64,000 nt of DNA, taken from positions 659,183 to 723,182 of the forward strand of contig NZ_CAUI01000023.1 of assembly GCF_000350165.1 (NCBI RefSeq), given 5' to 3'. Position 1 is the stretch's first letter; every line of letters begins with the position of its first letter. Shown here piece by piece: positions 1-8,384 of the stretch. This DNA is from Halanaerobium saccharolyticum subsp. saccharolyticum DSM 6643. Lineage in GTDB: Bacteria > Bacillota > Halanaerobiia > Halanaerobiales > Halanaerobiaceae. Under the pieces are notes generated by a model. The model saw only the letters and a program-made list of their open reading frames with translations, did no database searches and was not told where the DNA came from. The translations under genes and the position numbers were made by a program.

Positions 1-606
1 ACTTGGGGGGCGTTCAATTATTTCTTCGGGAACTCCAATATTTTCAGCTAACTGCCAGACCTCTGATTTGAATAAATCTCCCAGTGGTCGTAAATCAGTA
101 GCGCTATCGCCGAATTTAGTATAATATCCTGTTAATATTTCACTTTTATTTGAAGTACCCATTACTATGTAATTAAATTTTTCAGCTACAAAATGTAAAG
201 CAATCATTCTTAACCTGGGTTTCATGTTGTGTAAAGCATGATTATCAACATTTTTAGCTTCTACTCCAGTCTGCGGCCATTCTTTTCTATCATATTCTTT
301 AATTCCTAAATTTTCTTCATTTACTTTAGAAAATAATTTTTCATAGCTATTATAAACCTCTTCGAGATTAAGCTCCATTGTCTGCAAATCAAAGGTTTCA
401 GCAGTTTGTTTAGCATATTTTTCATCTTCACTAATATTTCCTTCACAGGGGAGTAATAATCCCAGAGTGTTATCTCCAAAAGCTTCTTTGATAAGTCCAG
501 CTACTGCTGCGGAATCAACTCCACCACTCAAACCAACAACTGCTCCTTCTGCATTTCTCGCTTCAACTTTTTGCTGCATCCATTCAATAATTTCTTGATT
601 TAGCAT
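1..606 (-). CDS. nadE: NAD+ synthase (partial, C-terminus beyond window)
   Basis: NAD synthase amidates nicotinic acid adenine dinucleotide to NAD+, the last step of NAD synthesis. My translation of the minus strand begins MLNQEIIEWMQQKV and carries the PP-loop ATP-binding motif SGGVDSA near residue 25, then MGTSNKSE and GYYTKFGDSATDLRPLGDL, which match the synthetase domain. The ATG at 606 follows a strong AAAGGAGG. No glutaminase domain precedes the motif, so this is the short, ammonia-using form. The reading frame runs off the left edge after 202 codons; the family is usually about 240-280 residues, so the C-terminus is missing. A clear promoter lies upstream. Confidence 0.93.
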   Translation of the reverse strand, partial: MLNQEIIEWMQQKVEARNAEGAVVGLSGGVDSAAVAGLIKEAFGDNTLGLLLPCEGNISEDEKYAKQTAETFDLQTMELNLEEVYNSYEKLFSKVNEENLGIKEYDRKEWPQTGVEAKNVDNHALHNMKPRLRMIALHFVAEKFNYIVMGTSNKSEILTGYYTKFGDSATDLRPLGDLFKSEVWQLAENIGVPEEIIERPPS

Positions 607-650
607 TAATCTTTTTCCTCCTTTGGCTTTATTAATTAATCACAATTAAC

Positions 651-679
651 AGTATAGGTAATCCTGCAACTTATGTCAA
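651..679 (-). promoter_or_regulatory. SigA-type promoter for nadE
   Basis: Read on the minus strand this is TTGACA, a 17-base spacer and TATACT, about 45 bases upstream of the nadE start. No operator-like dyad is evident around it. Confidence 0.7.
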
Positions 680-800
680 GCTTTAAAAGGATATTATCTC
701 TTATATGCTCTTTAATTCAACTATATTCTTCTATATGTAATGCTATCTCTTTATTATAGATGTACTATATTTAAATTGGTCCCAGGACTAGCATATTTAT

Positions 801-829
801 TTGACTTTAAACTGAGCCTAAGATATACT
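801..829 (+). promoter_or_regulatory. SigA-type promoter for the DEAD-box helicase
   Basis: TTGACT, 17-base spacer, TATACT. The predicted start is near 836, leaving a leader of about 190 nt before the helicase start codon. The rest of 607-1029 holds the nadE promoter and the leader hairpin; I see no small gene in it. Confidence 0.75.
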
Positions 830-885
830 AAGAGGGCTGACTAAAAAAATTAATGTTTAATAACTTAATAGATAATATAGCAACT

Positions 886-920
886 AAGCCCTGACTATAT
901 GAATGTAGTCGGGGCTTTTT
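886..920 (+). terminator. Intrinsic terminator inside the helicase leader (attenuator candidate)
   Basis: An 11-base-pair stem (AGCCCTGACTA against TAGTCGGGGCT, one G-U pair), an 8-base loop and a T-run. It lies between the promoter at 801-829 and the helicase start, so read-through is required for helicase expression from that promoter. GGGCT at 834-838, at the predicted 5' end of the transcript, can pair with AGCCC of the left arm, offering a competing structure. Confidence 0.75.
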
Positions 921-1029
921 ACGTATAAGTATAAATTTATCAACCGGCTGCAGTATTATTTGTTAAGAAAATTGTGTGGTTGGTAGATTTAGTATAAGAA
1001 TATAATAAAAAAAGGAAGTGGAAGTTAAT

Positions 1030-2622
1030 TTGCAAAAGATTAAATTTAATGAATTAAATGTATCAGATGAAATTTTAAAAGCAGTTGAAGAAATGGGTTT
1101 TGAAGAAACAACTCCAATTCAGACAAATGCTATTCCGGCAGTACTTAATGGTAAAGACATTGTTGGACAGGCACAGACAGGTACTGGTAAAACAGCTGCC
1201 TTCGGTATCCCTCTTTTAGAGGAAATGGATGCTAATAATAAAGATCCTCAGGCAATCATACTCTGTCCTACAAGAGAACTTGCTATTCAGGTATCAGAGG
1301 AATTAAAACGACTGGCAAAATATAAAAAGAGAATTTATACTCTTCCTGTTTATGGTGGACAGTCAATCGGAAGACAGATTAAAGCCTTAAATAAAGGAGT
1401 TCAAATTGTAATTGGTACTCCTGGTAGAGTAATGGACCATATAAGACGTGGAACTTTGAAACTTGATAATATAGATTATTTTGTACTTGATGAAGCCGAT
1501 GTTATGTTAGATATGGGTTTTATTGATGATATTGAGACTGTATTAAGAGATATTCCAGAAGACAGACAGACTCTTTTCTTTTCTGCAACTATCCCTCAGT
1601 CAATTAAAAGATTGAGCAAAAAGTATCAGAAAAACTCAGAGTTTTTAAGAGTTGCTCACGAAAAATTAACCGTTCCTTCTATTGAACAGTATTATTATGA
1701 AATTAGAAGACACGATAAACTTAAAGCTTTAACAAGAATTCTTGATTTAAGCAATCCGGAGTTGGCCATTGTTTTCTGTAATACCAGAAAAATGGTTGAT
1801 GAACTGAATATTAAACTTCAGGCTCGCGGTTATTTGTCTGATGCTATTCATGGTGGTTTAAATCAAAATCAGCGTGACCGAGTAATGGGTAAATTTAGAA
1901 ACGGAATTATCGAAATACTGGTAGCTACTGATGTAGCAGCCCGTGGTATTGATGTAGAAGATGTTGAAGCAGTATTTAACTATGACCTGCCTCAAGATAC
2001 CGACTATTATGTACACAGAATTGGACGTACAGGTAGAGCCGGAAAAAGTGGTGAAGCTCACAGTTTTGTAGTGGGTAAAGATATTTATAAACTGAGAGAT
2101 ATTCAAAAATATACCAAATCAAAAATTAAAAGATCAGAAATTCCTTCTCAAAATGATATTGAAGCAGCTAAATTTGATCAATTTAATGATGAGCTGAGTC
2201 AATATATGGATTCTGCTGATTTAGGAAAATATATTGAATTAATTGAAGACTTAATTGATGAGCAGTATTCTGCACTAGAAATTGCAGCTGCTTTAATGAA
2301 AAAATCAATCGAAAGAGAAGATAGTGATGATAATCAGCCTGAAAATGCAGGACAGAGCTTTGGTGATACTGGTGCTGAACCAGGAATGGTTAGATTATTT
2401 ATCAATATCGGTAAAAAAGATAGAGTCTCTCCTCGCCATATTGTAGGAGCTATTGCTGGTGAAACAGGAATGCCCGGTGGCTTAATTGGAGCAATTGATA
2501 TTTATGATAACTTTACCTTTGTTGAAGTTCCTAGAGAAAAAGGGCATGAAGTATTACAGATCATGAAGGATAACTATATCAAAGGAACTAAAGTTAACAT
2601 CGAAGCTGCAAGATCTAAGTAA
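1030..2622 (+). CDS. DEAD-box ATP-dependent RNA helicase with DbpA-type RNA-binding domain
   Basis: An RNA-unwinding ATPase, probably acting in ribosome assembly or mRNA turnover. In order it shows a Q motif, Walker A AQTGTGKT, PTREL, TPGRV, DEAD (VLDEADVM), SAT, then ARGIDVEDV and HRIGRTGRAG of the second RecA domain. The last 75 or so residues (MVRLFINIGKKDRVSPRHIV onward) resemble the DbpA RNA-binding domain, which in DbpA recognises 23S rRNA; that substrate is inference here. An in-frame GTG at 1018 is only one base from the AAAGGA ribosome binding site, so TTG at 1030 is the better start. The gene is monocistronic, with a terminator both before and after it. Confidence 0.95.
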   Translation: MQKIKFNELNVSDEILKAVEEMGFEETTPIQTNAIPAVLNGKDIVGQAQTGTGKTAAFGIPLLEEMDANNKDPQAIILCPTRELAIQVSEELKRLAKYKKRIYTLPVYGGQSIGRQIKALNKGVQIVIGTPGRVMDHIRRGTLKLDNIDYFVLDEADVMLDMGFIDDIETVLRDIPEDRQTLFFSATIPQSIKRLSKKYQKNSEFLRVAHEKLTVPSIEQYYYEIRRHDKLKALTRILDLSNPELAIVFCNTRKMVDELNIKLQARGYLSDAIHGGLNQNQRDRVMGKFRNGIIEILVATDVAARGIDVEDVEAVFNYDLPQDTDYYVHRIGRTGRAGKSGEAHSFVVGKDIYKLRDIQKYTKSKIKRSEIPSQNDIEAAKFDQFNDELSQYMDSADLGKYIELIEDLIDEQYSALEIAAALMKKSIEREDSDDNQPENAGQSFGDTGAEPGMVRLFINIGKKDRVSPRHIVGAIAGETGMPGGLIGAIDIYDNFTFVEVPREKGHEVLQIMKDNYIKGTKVNIEAARSK

Positions 2623-2670
2623 ATTAGAACTTGATAGAGTTTCTTATAAAAATTATAGCAGATTGAATAT

Positions 2671-2714
2671 AAAAATGGTGCCAGAAGTATAAAAGCTTCC
2701 AGCACCATTTTTTT
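2671..2714 (+). terminator. Bidirectional terminator between convergent genes
   Basis: Stem AAATGGTGC/GCACCATTT extended by GAAG/CTTC, followed by a T-run on the plus strand and by T-rich sequence on the minus strand. It separates the helicase from the convergent alpha-galactosidase. Confidence 0.8.
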
Positions 2715-2744
2715 GTTTAATTTTTTTTAAATTGCCAGATTTGT

Positions 2745-4934
2745 TTAAATCTTTTTGAATCTCCAGATTTTTGAAGAAAAATCTCCTTTTAAATGAGGCA
2801 CTTTAAGCCCATAATTCATCAATTCATCCCCACCATAAATTTCTTTACTATTAATATCTTTATAATCAGCTTTAGCATCCAAGTTTTTTAATTTAAGCTT
2901 CTCTTCTCGTGGATTGGGAGAAGCTAAAATCTGATAAAAACCTACCAGTATTTCTTCTTTATCTTGATCAGTATAAGACCAGGCAGTAAAATTACCTGCA
3001 AATGGACTTCTGAGTCTATAAAAATCACCAAACTGCACCAGTTTTCTTATTTGTTTATAATTATTTACTTGATCTTTAACCGTCTTAATTGCTTCATCAT
3101 CTAATTTAGTTAGATCAAGCTCATAACCTAAATTACCAAAACTGGCAGTATCATATCTCATTTTAAGAGATGGACTGCGTTTTACCTGGTGATTTGGAAC
3201 TGCAGAAACATGGGCTCCCATTGAAGATGGTGGATATACCATTGAAGTTCCATACTGAATTTTTAGTCTTTCTACTGCATCAGTATTATCACTGGTCCAG
3301 GTCTGAGGCATATAATAGAGCATTCCTGGATCAAAGCGACCTCCACCACCAGCACAGCTTTCAAATAATATTTCAGGAAAACTAGAAGTTATTTCTTCTA
3401 AAACTCTATAAAGACCCAAAATATAGCGGTGATTTAACTCCCTCTGTCTTTCAGAATTTAGTTTTAAAGAACCATATTCAGTCATTGGTCTATTCATATC
3501 CCATTTAACATACGAGATATTCGCCTTATTTAAAATGTTGGATACTTTTTCGATAATATAATCCTGAACATCTCTGCGGCTTAAATCTAAGATTAACTGC
3601 TGTCTGGAAAGCGAAGATTCACGATTTTCAACCTGGATTGCCCATTCTGGATGCTCGCGATATAAGTCACTGTCTGGAGATACCATTTCTGGCTCAAGCC
3701 AGAGACCGAAATCCATTCCTAATTTATTAATCTCTTGAGCCAAATATTTTAATCCACCAGGCAGCTTCTCTTCATTGACATACCAATCACCAAGTGATGA
3801 AGTATCATCATTTCTCTTTCCAAACCAGCCATCATCAAGTACAAATAATTCAATATCTACTTCTGCAGCCGCTGCTGCCATTTCCAAAATTTTATCAGTA
3901 TCAAAATCAAAATAGGTACCTTCCCAATTATTAATTAAAACCGGTCTTTCTTTTTCCCTGTGTTCTCCCCTGACCAACCGTCTTTTATATAAATTATGAT
4001 AATTTTGGGACATCTTATTTAAGCCCTGATCAGAATAGTTCATTACAACCTCTGGCGTCTGGAAAGCAGTACCACTTTCAAGCAGCCAGTTGAAATTGAA
4101 AGGGTTAATTCCCATTGTTATTCTTGTTTTTCCATAATGATTTTTTTCAGCCTGAGCAATAAAATTAGCAGAATAAACCAGACTAAAGCCATATGCTTCT
4201 CCATGGTACTCATCAGTTTCCGGTTCTACTAAAGCAGCAAATGGATTTTGCTGGTGGCTGCTGCCACCCCGTTTACTGTCAATCCTAGTTATTCCCTGTT
4301 CCAGAGGGCGACGAATAATATCGCGCTCCCTCCCCCAGGCACCTGATAACTGAAGCAGTTCTAAGTCTCTATTTTCAAAACCAACACTTACTGACAGGGC
4401 TCTTTTAAGATTAATTTTTTGATTCCCTCTATTTTTAAAGTTAACTGATCGACAAATAACCGGATAATCCTTAAAAATTGTATAAGTTAAGGTTACTTCT
4501 AAATCTAAAACATCGTCATATAATTTGATATCTAGACTTTCTGCCTCTTCTTGCTTTTCTACATAAACTGAAGGTAAAGTATCTAAACTTTTCTTTCCTG
4601 GATAAATCTTTTGATCTTTATATTTTAAATCACTGATAATTGAACCAGTTTCATTTTCTATCTGATAGGCAGGCTCCCTAAAATCAGATTGCCCAAAAGA
4701 GGGATACTCGCGCGCAATATTTTCGAGAATAAAACCAGTATCATTTTTAACTGCATAGGCCTCATAAGGTTTATGCTGGGAAACCGGATAACGATCCAAT
4801 CTTTCAGCATTTTTAATTTTTTTCCCCCAGTAAAGATGGCCTAATTGACCATTTTTTAATATTTTAATTACATAACTTATCTCATTATTTTGTAAATGAA
4901 AGATTTTCCTGTCTGCATAAAAATCAATAGACAT
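2745..4934 (-). CDS. Alpha-galactosidase, glycoside hydrolase family 36
   Basis: Releases terminal alpha-galactose from raffinose- and melibiose-type sugars. At 729 residues it is the usual full length for GH36. The N-terminal beta-sandwich is followed by the barrel with VLDDGWFGKRNDD, the nucleophile Asp in YVKWDMNR (about residue 478) and the acid/base Asp in TWTSDNTDA (about 549), with CAGGGGRFD just before it. There is no signal peptide, so it should be cytoplasmic. It starts at ATG after GGAGG and is the last gene of a minus-strand run behind the glycosyltransferase; an inverted repeat sits in the 73-base gap. No sugar transporter is present in the window. Confidence 0.94.
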   Translation of the reverse strand: MSIDFYADRKIFHLQNNEISYVIKILKNGQLGHLYWGKKIKNAERLDRYPVSQHKPYEAYAVKNDTGFILENIAREYPSFGQSDFREPAYQIENETGSIISDLKYKDQKIYPGKKSLDTLPSVYVEKQEEAESLDIKLYDDVLDLEVTLTYTIFKDYPVICRSVNFKNRGNQKINLKRALSVSVGFENRDLELLQLSGAWGRERDIIRRPLEQGITRIDSKRGGSSHQQNPFAALVEPETDEYHGEAYGFSLVYSANFIAQAEKNHYGKTRITMGINPFNFNWLLESGTAFQTPEVVMNYSDQGLNKMSQNYHNLYKRRLVRGEHREKERPVLINNWEGTYFDFDTDKILEMAAAAAEVDIELFVLDDGWFGKRNDDTSSLGDWYVNEEKLPGGLKYLAQEINKLGMDFGLWLEPEMVSPDSDLYREHPEWAIQVENRESSLSRQQLILDLSRRDVQDYIIEKVSNILNKANISYVKWDMNRPMTEYGSLKLNSERQRELNHRYILGLYRVLEEITSSFPEILFESCAGGGGRFDPGMLYYMPQTWTSDNTDAVERLKIQYGTSMVYPPSSMGAHVSAVPNHQVKRSPSLKMRYDTASFGNLGYELDLTKLDDEAIKTVKDQVNNYKQIRKLVQFGDFYRLRSPFAGNFTAWSYTDQDKEEILVGFYQILASPNPREEKLKLKNLDAKADYKDINSKEIYGGDELMNYGLKVPHLKGDFSSKIWRFKKI

Positions 4935-4987
4935 CTTGTTCCCTCCAGTTAATAAAATTATAAATTCGATTTAAAGCGATATAAATC

Positions 4988-5004
4988 AGGTGCACGGTGC
5001 ATCT
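4988..5004. promoter_or_regulatory. Inverted repeat upstream of alpha-galactosidase (operator candidate)
   Basis: TGCAC-G-GTGCA, extended to a 17-base dyad with one mismatched pair, just beyond the stop codon of the upstream glycosyltransferase gene and about 55 bases before the alpha-galactosidase start. Size and position suit a repressor site; no repressor gene is adjacent. Confidence 0.35.
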
Positions 5005-5007
5005 AAG

Positions 5008-7230
5008 TTAATTATATTTTTTTAGCTGCATAATTTTATAATAGAGTTGCTCAGCTTTTTTAGCCATTTCATCAATAGAATAATTTTCAGCCATTTCTCG
5101 TGCATTTTTAGCACTTTCTTCATATTTTTCTCTATTAATTAATAATTCTTCAATTTTGCTGCTCCATTTATCAATATCTGCTTCTGTTTTATAACCGTTA
5201 TATCCATTATTAATTACATCATCAATTCCACTTGATTTAAGAGCAACAACAGGATTATTGCCTGCCATAGCCTCTAATAAGACCATTCCTTGTGTTTCAG
5301 TTGTAGAAGCAAAGACAAATAGCTCAGATGCTAGATAATATTTTGCCATCTCTCTAAAATCAACTGCACCTATTAATTCAATATAGTTCTCTAAGTTATT
5401 ATTCTTAATATACTGCTCAATATTTTCTTTTTCAGAACCACTACCTATGATTATTAATTTAAAATTTAGATCACTATTTTCTTTTAATCTTTTAATTCCT
5501 TTCAGCAGAAAATATAAGTTTTTTTCTTTAGATAATCTAGAAACAGTAATTAACAAATACTTAGAATCACCAATTAGCTTTTCTCTCAGTCTATCAATTT
5601 TTTCCTGACTGCAGTTATAATAATCAAAATCAATTCCAGTCGGCATAACTTTAATGTATCGACTAACTCCCACATTACGCAAATATTCTTTAGTTGATTC
5701 AGTTGGTGCAAAAACAGCATCAGTCTTATTTGAAAAGCTTTTAATCAAAAAATGTGAAAGTCTATTAGCAAAAAATTTACGCATAAATAAAATATTAGGA
5801 ACATAGTGAGCATATTTTTCCAGACGGGTATGATAGGTAAATGCAAGTGGTAAATTAAACTTTTCTGCCAATTTTCTTCCCTTATTACCAAGCCAGAACG
5901 GATGGTGTGCATGGACTAAATCAAAATTACCAGCTTTAAAATCTTTTTTAATCTGAGGTGAATAAATATTTGTTACAGGAAATTCTAGACCTGATTCTTC
6001 ATAATGATAAATTGATTTACAGCGTATAATATTTTCTTCGTTTTCAGTTTTTTCTTTATACTCTGGTGCAAAAATTTTAATCTCATGTCCTCTTTTTCTT
6101 AAAGCTTTTGCAAGACGCTGAATTGAAATCGGTACTCCTCCAATAACTGGAAAATAATTATTTGTAAACATTGCTATTTTTAATTTTTTATCTTCAAGCT
6201 CATTTTCTGAATAAGCAAAATCACGATAATAATCTACCTCTTTATTGATTTCTCTATGTAAAATATAGAGAATTGTTAGTCCAATAAACAATACTAATAA
6301 AATATTAATATAATTTGCGTAAAAGAAAGACTGCAGAGCTACCCAAACATTAACTAATAATTTAGAAAATGTACCCGGATTATTTTCTAAACGTTCTAAA
6401 TTTACCTCAATTCCATTTTTATCTACATTAACCAACAAGTAGTGATAGAAACTGTTTTCATTCTCAAAAATTAATTCTCCTCCAGCACCACCACTAATAT
6501 AATAGTTAACACCATCAATATTTTCCTGATGATAGATTTCCAGATTTGAAGAAAAAACAGTATTAACATTGTATTCTGCAAAGATATTTTGATAAAAATT
6601 TCTCAACTTTTTTTCTTCAATGTATTTAATGCTGTCATCTATTAAATAATCCGTATCTATATTTAAAGGTGTTTTATTCATTATTACAAATTTCTTTTCA
6701 TAAGCAGCCGCTTCTTTCAATTCATTTTCCAGCCACTGCTGCTGCCAGCTTAAATTAGTATTTTCAGTAGTATCTAAAAATATAAAATATGAATCATTAA
6801 TTTGGAAAGAATAATAAAAAGGTCCAAAATATTTATAAAAATTTTCATTACCATCATCTTTAATTTCTTTACTGCCTATAGCAGTTAAAAATGGAAGATT
6901 CATCTTTTCTAAGGTTCTGTAAAAAACCCTATATTTACTTTCATCTCCATCTCTAAGATTATTACCTGTAGAAATTATAAAATCTACATTACCACTATTA
7001 ATTTGTTCTAGAATTCTATTATCAAATATTGTAATAGAATTTTCAATATTACCAACTACAGCAAATGTATATTCGTTTGCCTGAACATTATTTTTGATAA
7101 TATCCATATTTTTTACATTTACTGCATTAAAATCTTGAATTGTATAAGGGGCATAAATTTTATAAGTAATTAAAATTAGAATTATTAAGATAAAAATTGT
7201 TAAATAAATTTTGCTTTTACTTTTCATCAT
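5008..7230 (-). CDS. Degenerate metallophosphoesterase domain fused to a membrane-anchored GT4 glycosyltransferase
   Basis: A 740-residue fusion. Residues 8-27 form a signal anchor. Residues about 50-280 have the layout of a calcineurin-like phosphoesterase (VVGNIE, ISTGNN, AIGSKE, LDTTENTNLSWQQQWLE, SSNLEIYH, YYISGGAGGEL), but the usual metal ligands are replaced: GD became GN, GNHE became GSKE, and the GHxH histidines became SNLE. A second membrane helix lies near 305-325. From about 350 a GT-B family 4 glycosyltransferase follows (FTNNYFPVIGGVP, PTGIDFDYY, VSRLSKEKN, ETQGMVLLEAMAG). It overlaps the YbhN-like gene by 14 bases, so translation is probably coupled. Glycolipid synthesis is a reasonable inference; the acceptor is unknown. 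Confidence 0.88.
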   Translation of the reverse strand: MMKSKSKIYLTIFILIILILITYKIYAPYTIQDFNAVNVKNMDIIKNNVQANEYTFAVVGNIENSITIFDNRILEQINSGNVDFIISTGNNLRDGDESKYRVFYRTLEKMNLPFLTAIGSKEIKDDGNENFYKYFGPFYYSFQINDSYFIFLDTTENTNLSWQQQWLENELKEAAAYEKKFVIMNKTPLNIDTDYLIDDSIKYIEEKKLRNFYQNIFAEYNVNTVFSSNLEIYHQENIDGVNYYISGGAGGELIFENENSFYHYLLVNVDKNGIEVNLERLENNPGTFSKLLVNVWVALQSFFYANYINILLVLFIGLTILYILHREINKEVDYYRDFAYSENELEDKKLKIAMFTNNYFPVIGGVPISIQRLAKALRKRGHEIKIFAPEYKEKTENEENIIRCKSIYHYEESGLEFPVTNIYSPQIKKDFKAGNFDLVHAHHPFWLGNKGRKLAEKFNLPLAFTYHTRLEKYAHYVPNILFMRKFFANRLSHFLIKSFSNKTDAVFAPTESTKEYLRNVGVSRYIKVMPTGIDFDYYNCSQEKIDRLREKLIGDSKYLLITVSRLSKEKNLYFLLKGIKRLKENSDLNFKLIIIGSGSEKENIEQYIKNNNLENYIELIGAVDFREMAKYYLASELFVFASTTETQGMVLLEAMAGNNPVVALKSSGIDDVINNGYNGYKTEADIDKWSSKIEELLINREKYEESAKNAREMAENYSIDEMAKKAEQLYYKIMQLKKYN

Positions 7231-8278
7231 CTATGCCTCCCCTAATAATCAAATAGAAAAAAACAAAAACACCAATAAAAATACCGACGTATTTACTAAA
7301 AAATCTCCAATAAAATAATAAGGGGAATAAGTCTTGTTTTTCAACAAATCCAGCAAATAGTAATGAATAGCCTCCTTCTGCAATCCCAGCAGCTCCAGGA
7401 GTAGGAGCGAAATACATAATAAAGACAACTAGTATCTGTAGTGTCAAAATCCTTAAAAAGTTAATATCATAGCCGAGTCCCTGCAGGACTAAATATGAAA
7501 ATGAAAATTCTGCTAATAAAAATAGAGTTGTACATAAAAATGATAAAATGACAAAAATCTTTTTCCCTTGAATGAAAAATGCCAGATCTTCTGAAAAAAG
7601 TTCAAGGTGCTTAAAAATATATAAGATTATTTTTCTAAATCTTTTTTTAGATAATAAGTGTTTAGATTTAAGAAAATAAAAAAACTTATAAATACATTTC
7701 ATAATTAATCTGAGTTTGAAAATCAAAAGGTAGAACACAAAAAAATAAAGAGCTAAAAATATAGCTAGATAAATAAAAACATAATTTCCAGGAAGTAAGT
7801 TAAGCATAGATTGATTTCTAAAAATAATAAAAGGAACTGATAAAAATAGCATTGTAGCAGATAATAAAGTTCTAATTAAAACTGCAGCTGATGATTTTCC
7901 TAAGGGTACTCCTTTTTTTTGCAAAAAATATACCTGAGCAAAACCCCCACCGGTTGCAAGTGGTGTTATATTTGAAATAAAAATATTAATAAAAACTAGC
8001 TTATAAACATTCCAAAATGAGATATCTGCATTTAAAGTTTTTAGAACAAAATATAACCTTGATCCATCCAAAATGAAATAAAAAAACAAAAGCATAATAA
8101 TCGAAATTATAATTGCTTTAGGAAAAGTAAAGAATATATCTAAATTACTTCCCTGAGAATAAATTTTCCTAATATAATATAAAGATACTGCTGATATAAA
8201 TATAAAAAGCCCAAAATAGAGGAGAGAATTTTTTAAATTAAAATATTTTTCTATAAAATTTTCATTTTTATCTGCCAT
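7217..8278 (-). CDS. YbhN/lysylphosphatidylglycerol-synthase-type membrane protein
   Basis: A 353-residue polytopic protein with about eight hydrophobic helices and the family's FAPTPGAAGIAEGGYSLLF segment near residue 295, plus ITPLATGGGFAQVYFL near 105. This family matches the membrane (flippase-like) half of MprF without its synthase half and is often encoded beside glycosyltransferases. It starts at ATG after GGGAGG. Its end overlaps the start of the phosphoesterase-glycosyltransferase gene, which suggests the two proteins act together in making or moving a glycolipid or cell-wall precursor. Substrate unknown. Confidence 0.85.
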   Translation of the reverse strand: MADKNENFIEKYFNLKNSLLYFGLFIFISAVSLYYIRKIYSQGSNLDIFFTFPKAIIISIIMLLFFYFILDGSRLYFVLKTLNADISFWNVYKLVFINIFISNITPLATGGGFAQVYFLQKKGVPLGKSSAAVLIRTLLSATMLFLSVPFIIFRNQSMLNLLPGNYVFIYLAIFLALYFFVFYLLIFKLRLIMKCIYKFFYFLKSKHLLSKKRFRKIILYIFKHLELFSEDLAFFIQGKKIFVILSFLCTTLFLLAEFSFSYLVLQGLGYDINFLRILTLQILVVFIMYFAPTPGAAGIAEGGYSLLFAGFVEKQDLFPLLFYWRFFSKYVGIFIGVFVFFYLIIRGGIDDEK

Positions 8279-8384
8279 AAAATCCTCCCTTTCTTAGTTT
8301 AATAGTCTTATATATCAATTATATTATACTTGAGAAAAAATGTAAAAATAGAATTTATTTTAATTAACTCTTAATTTTTTTAAC

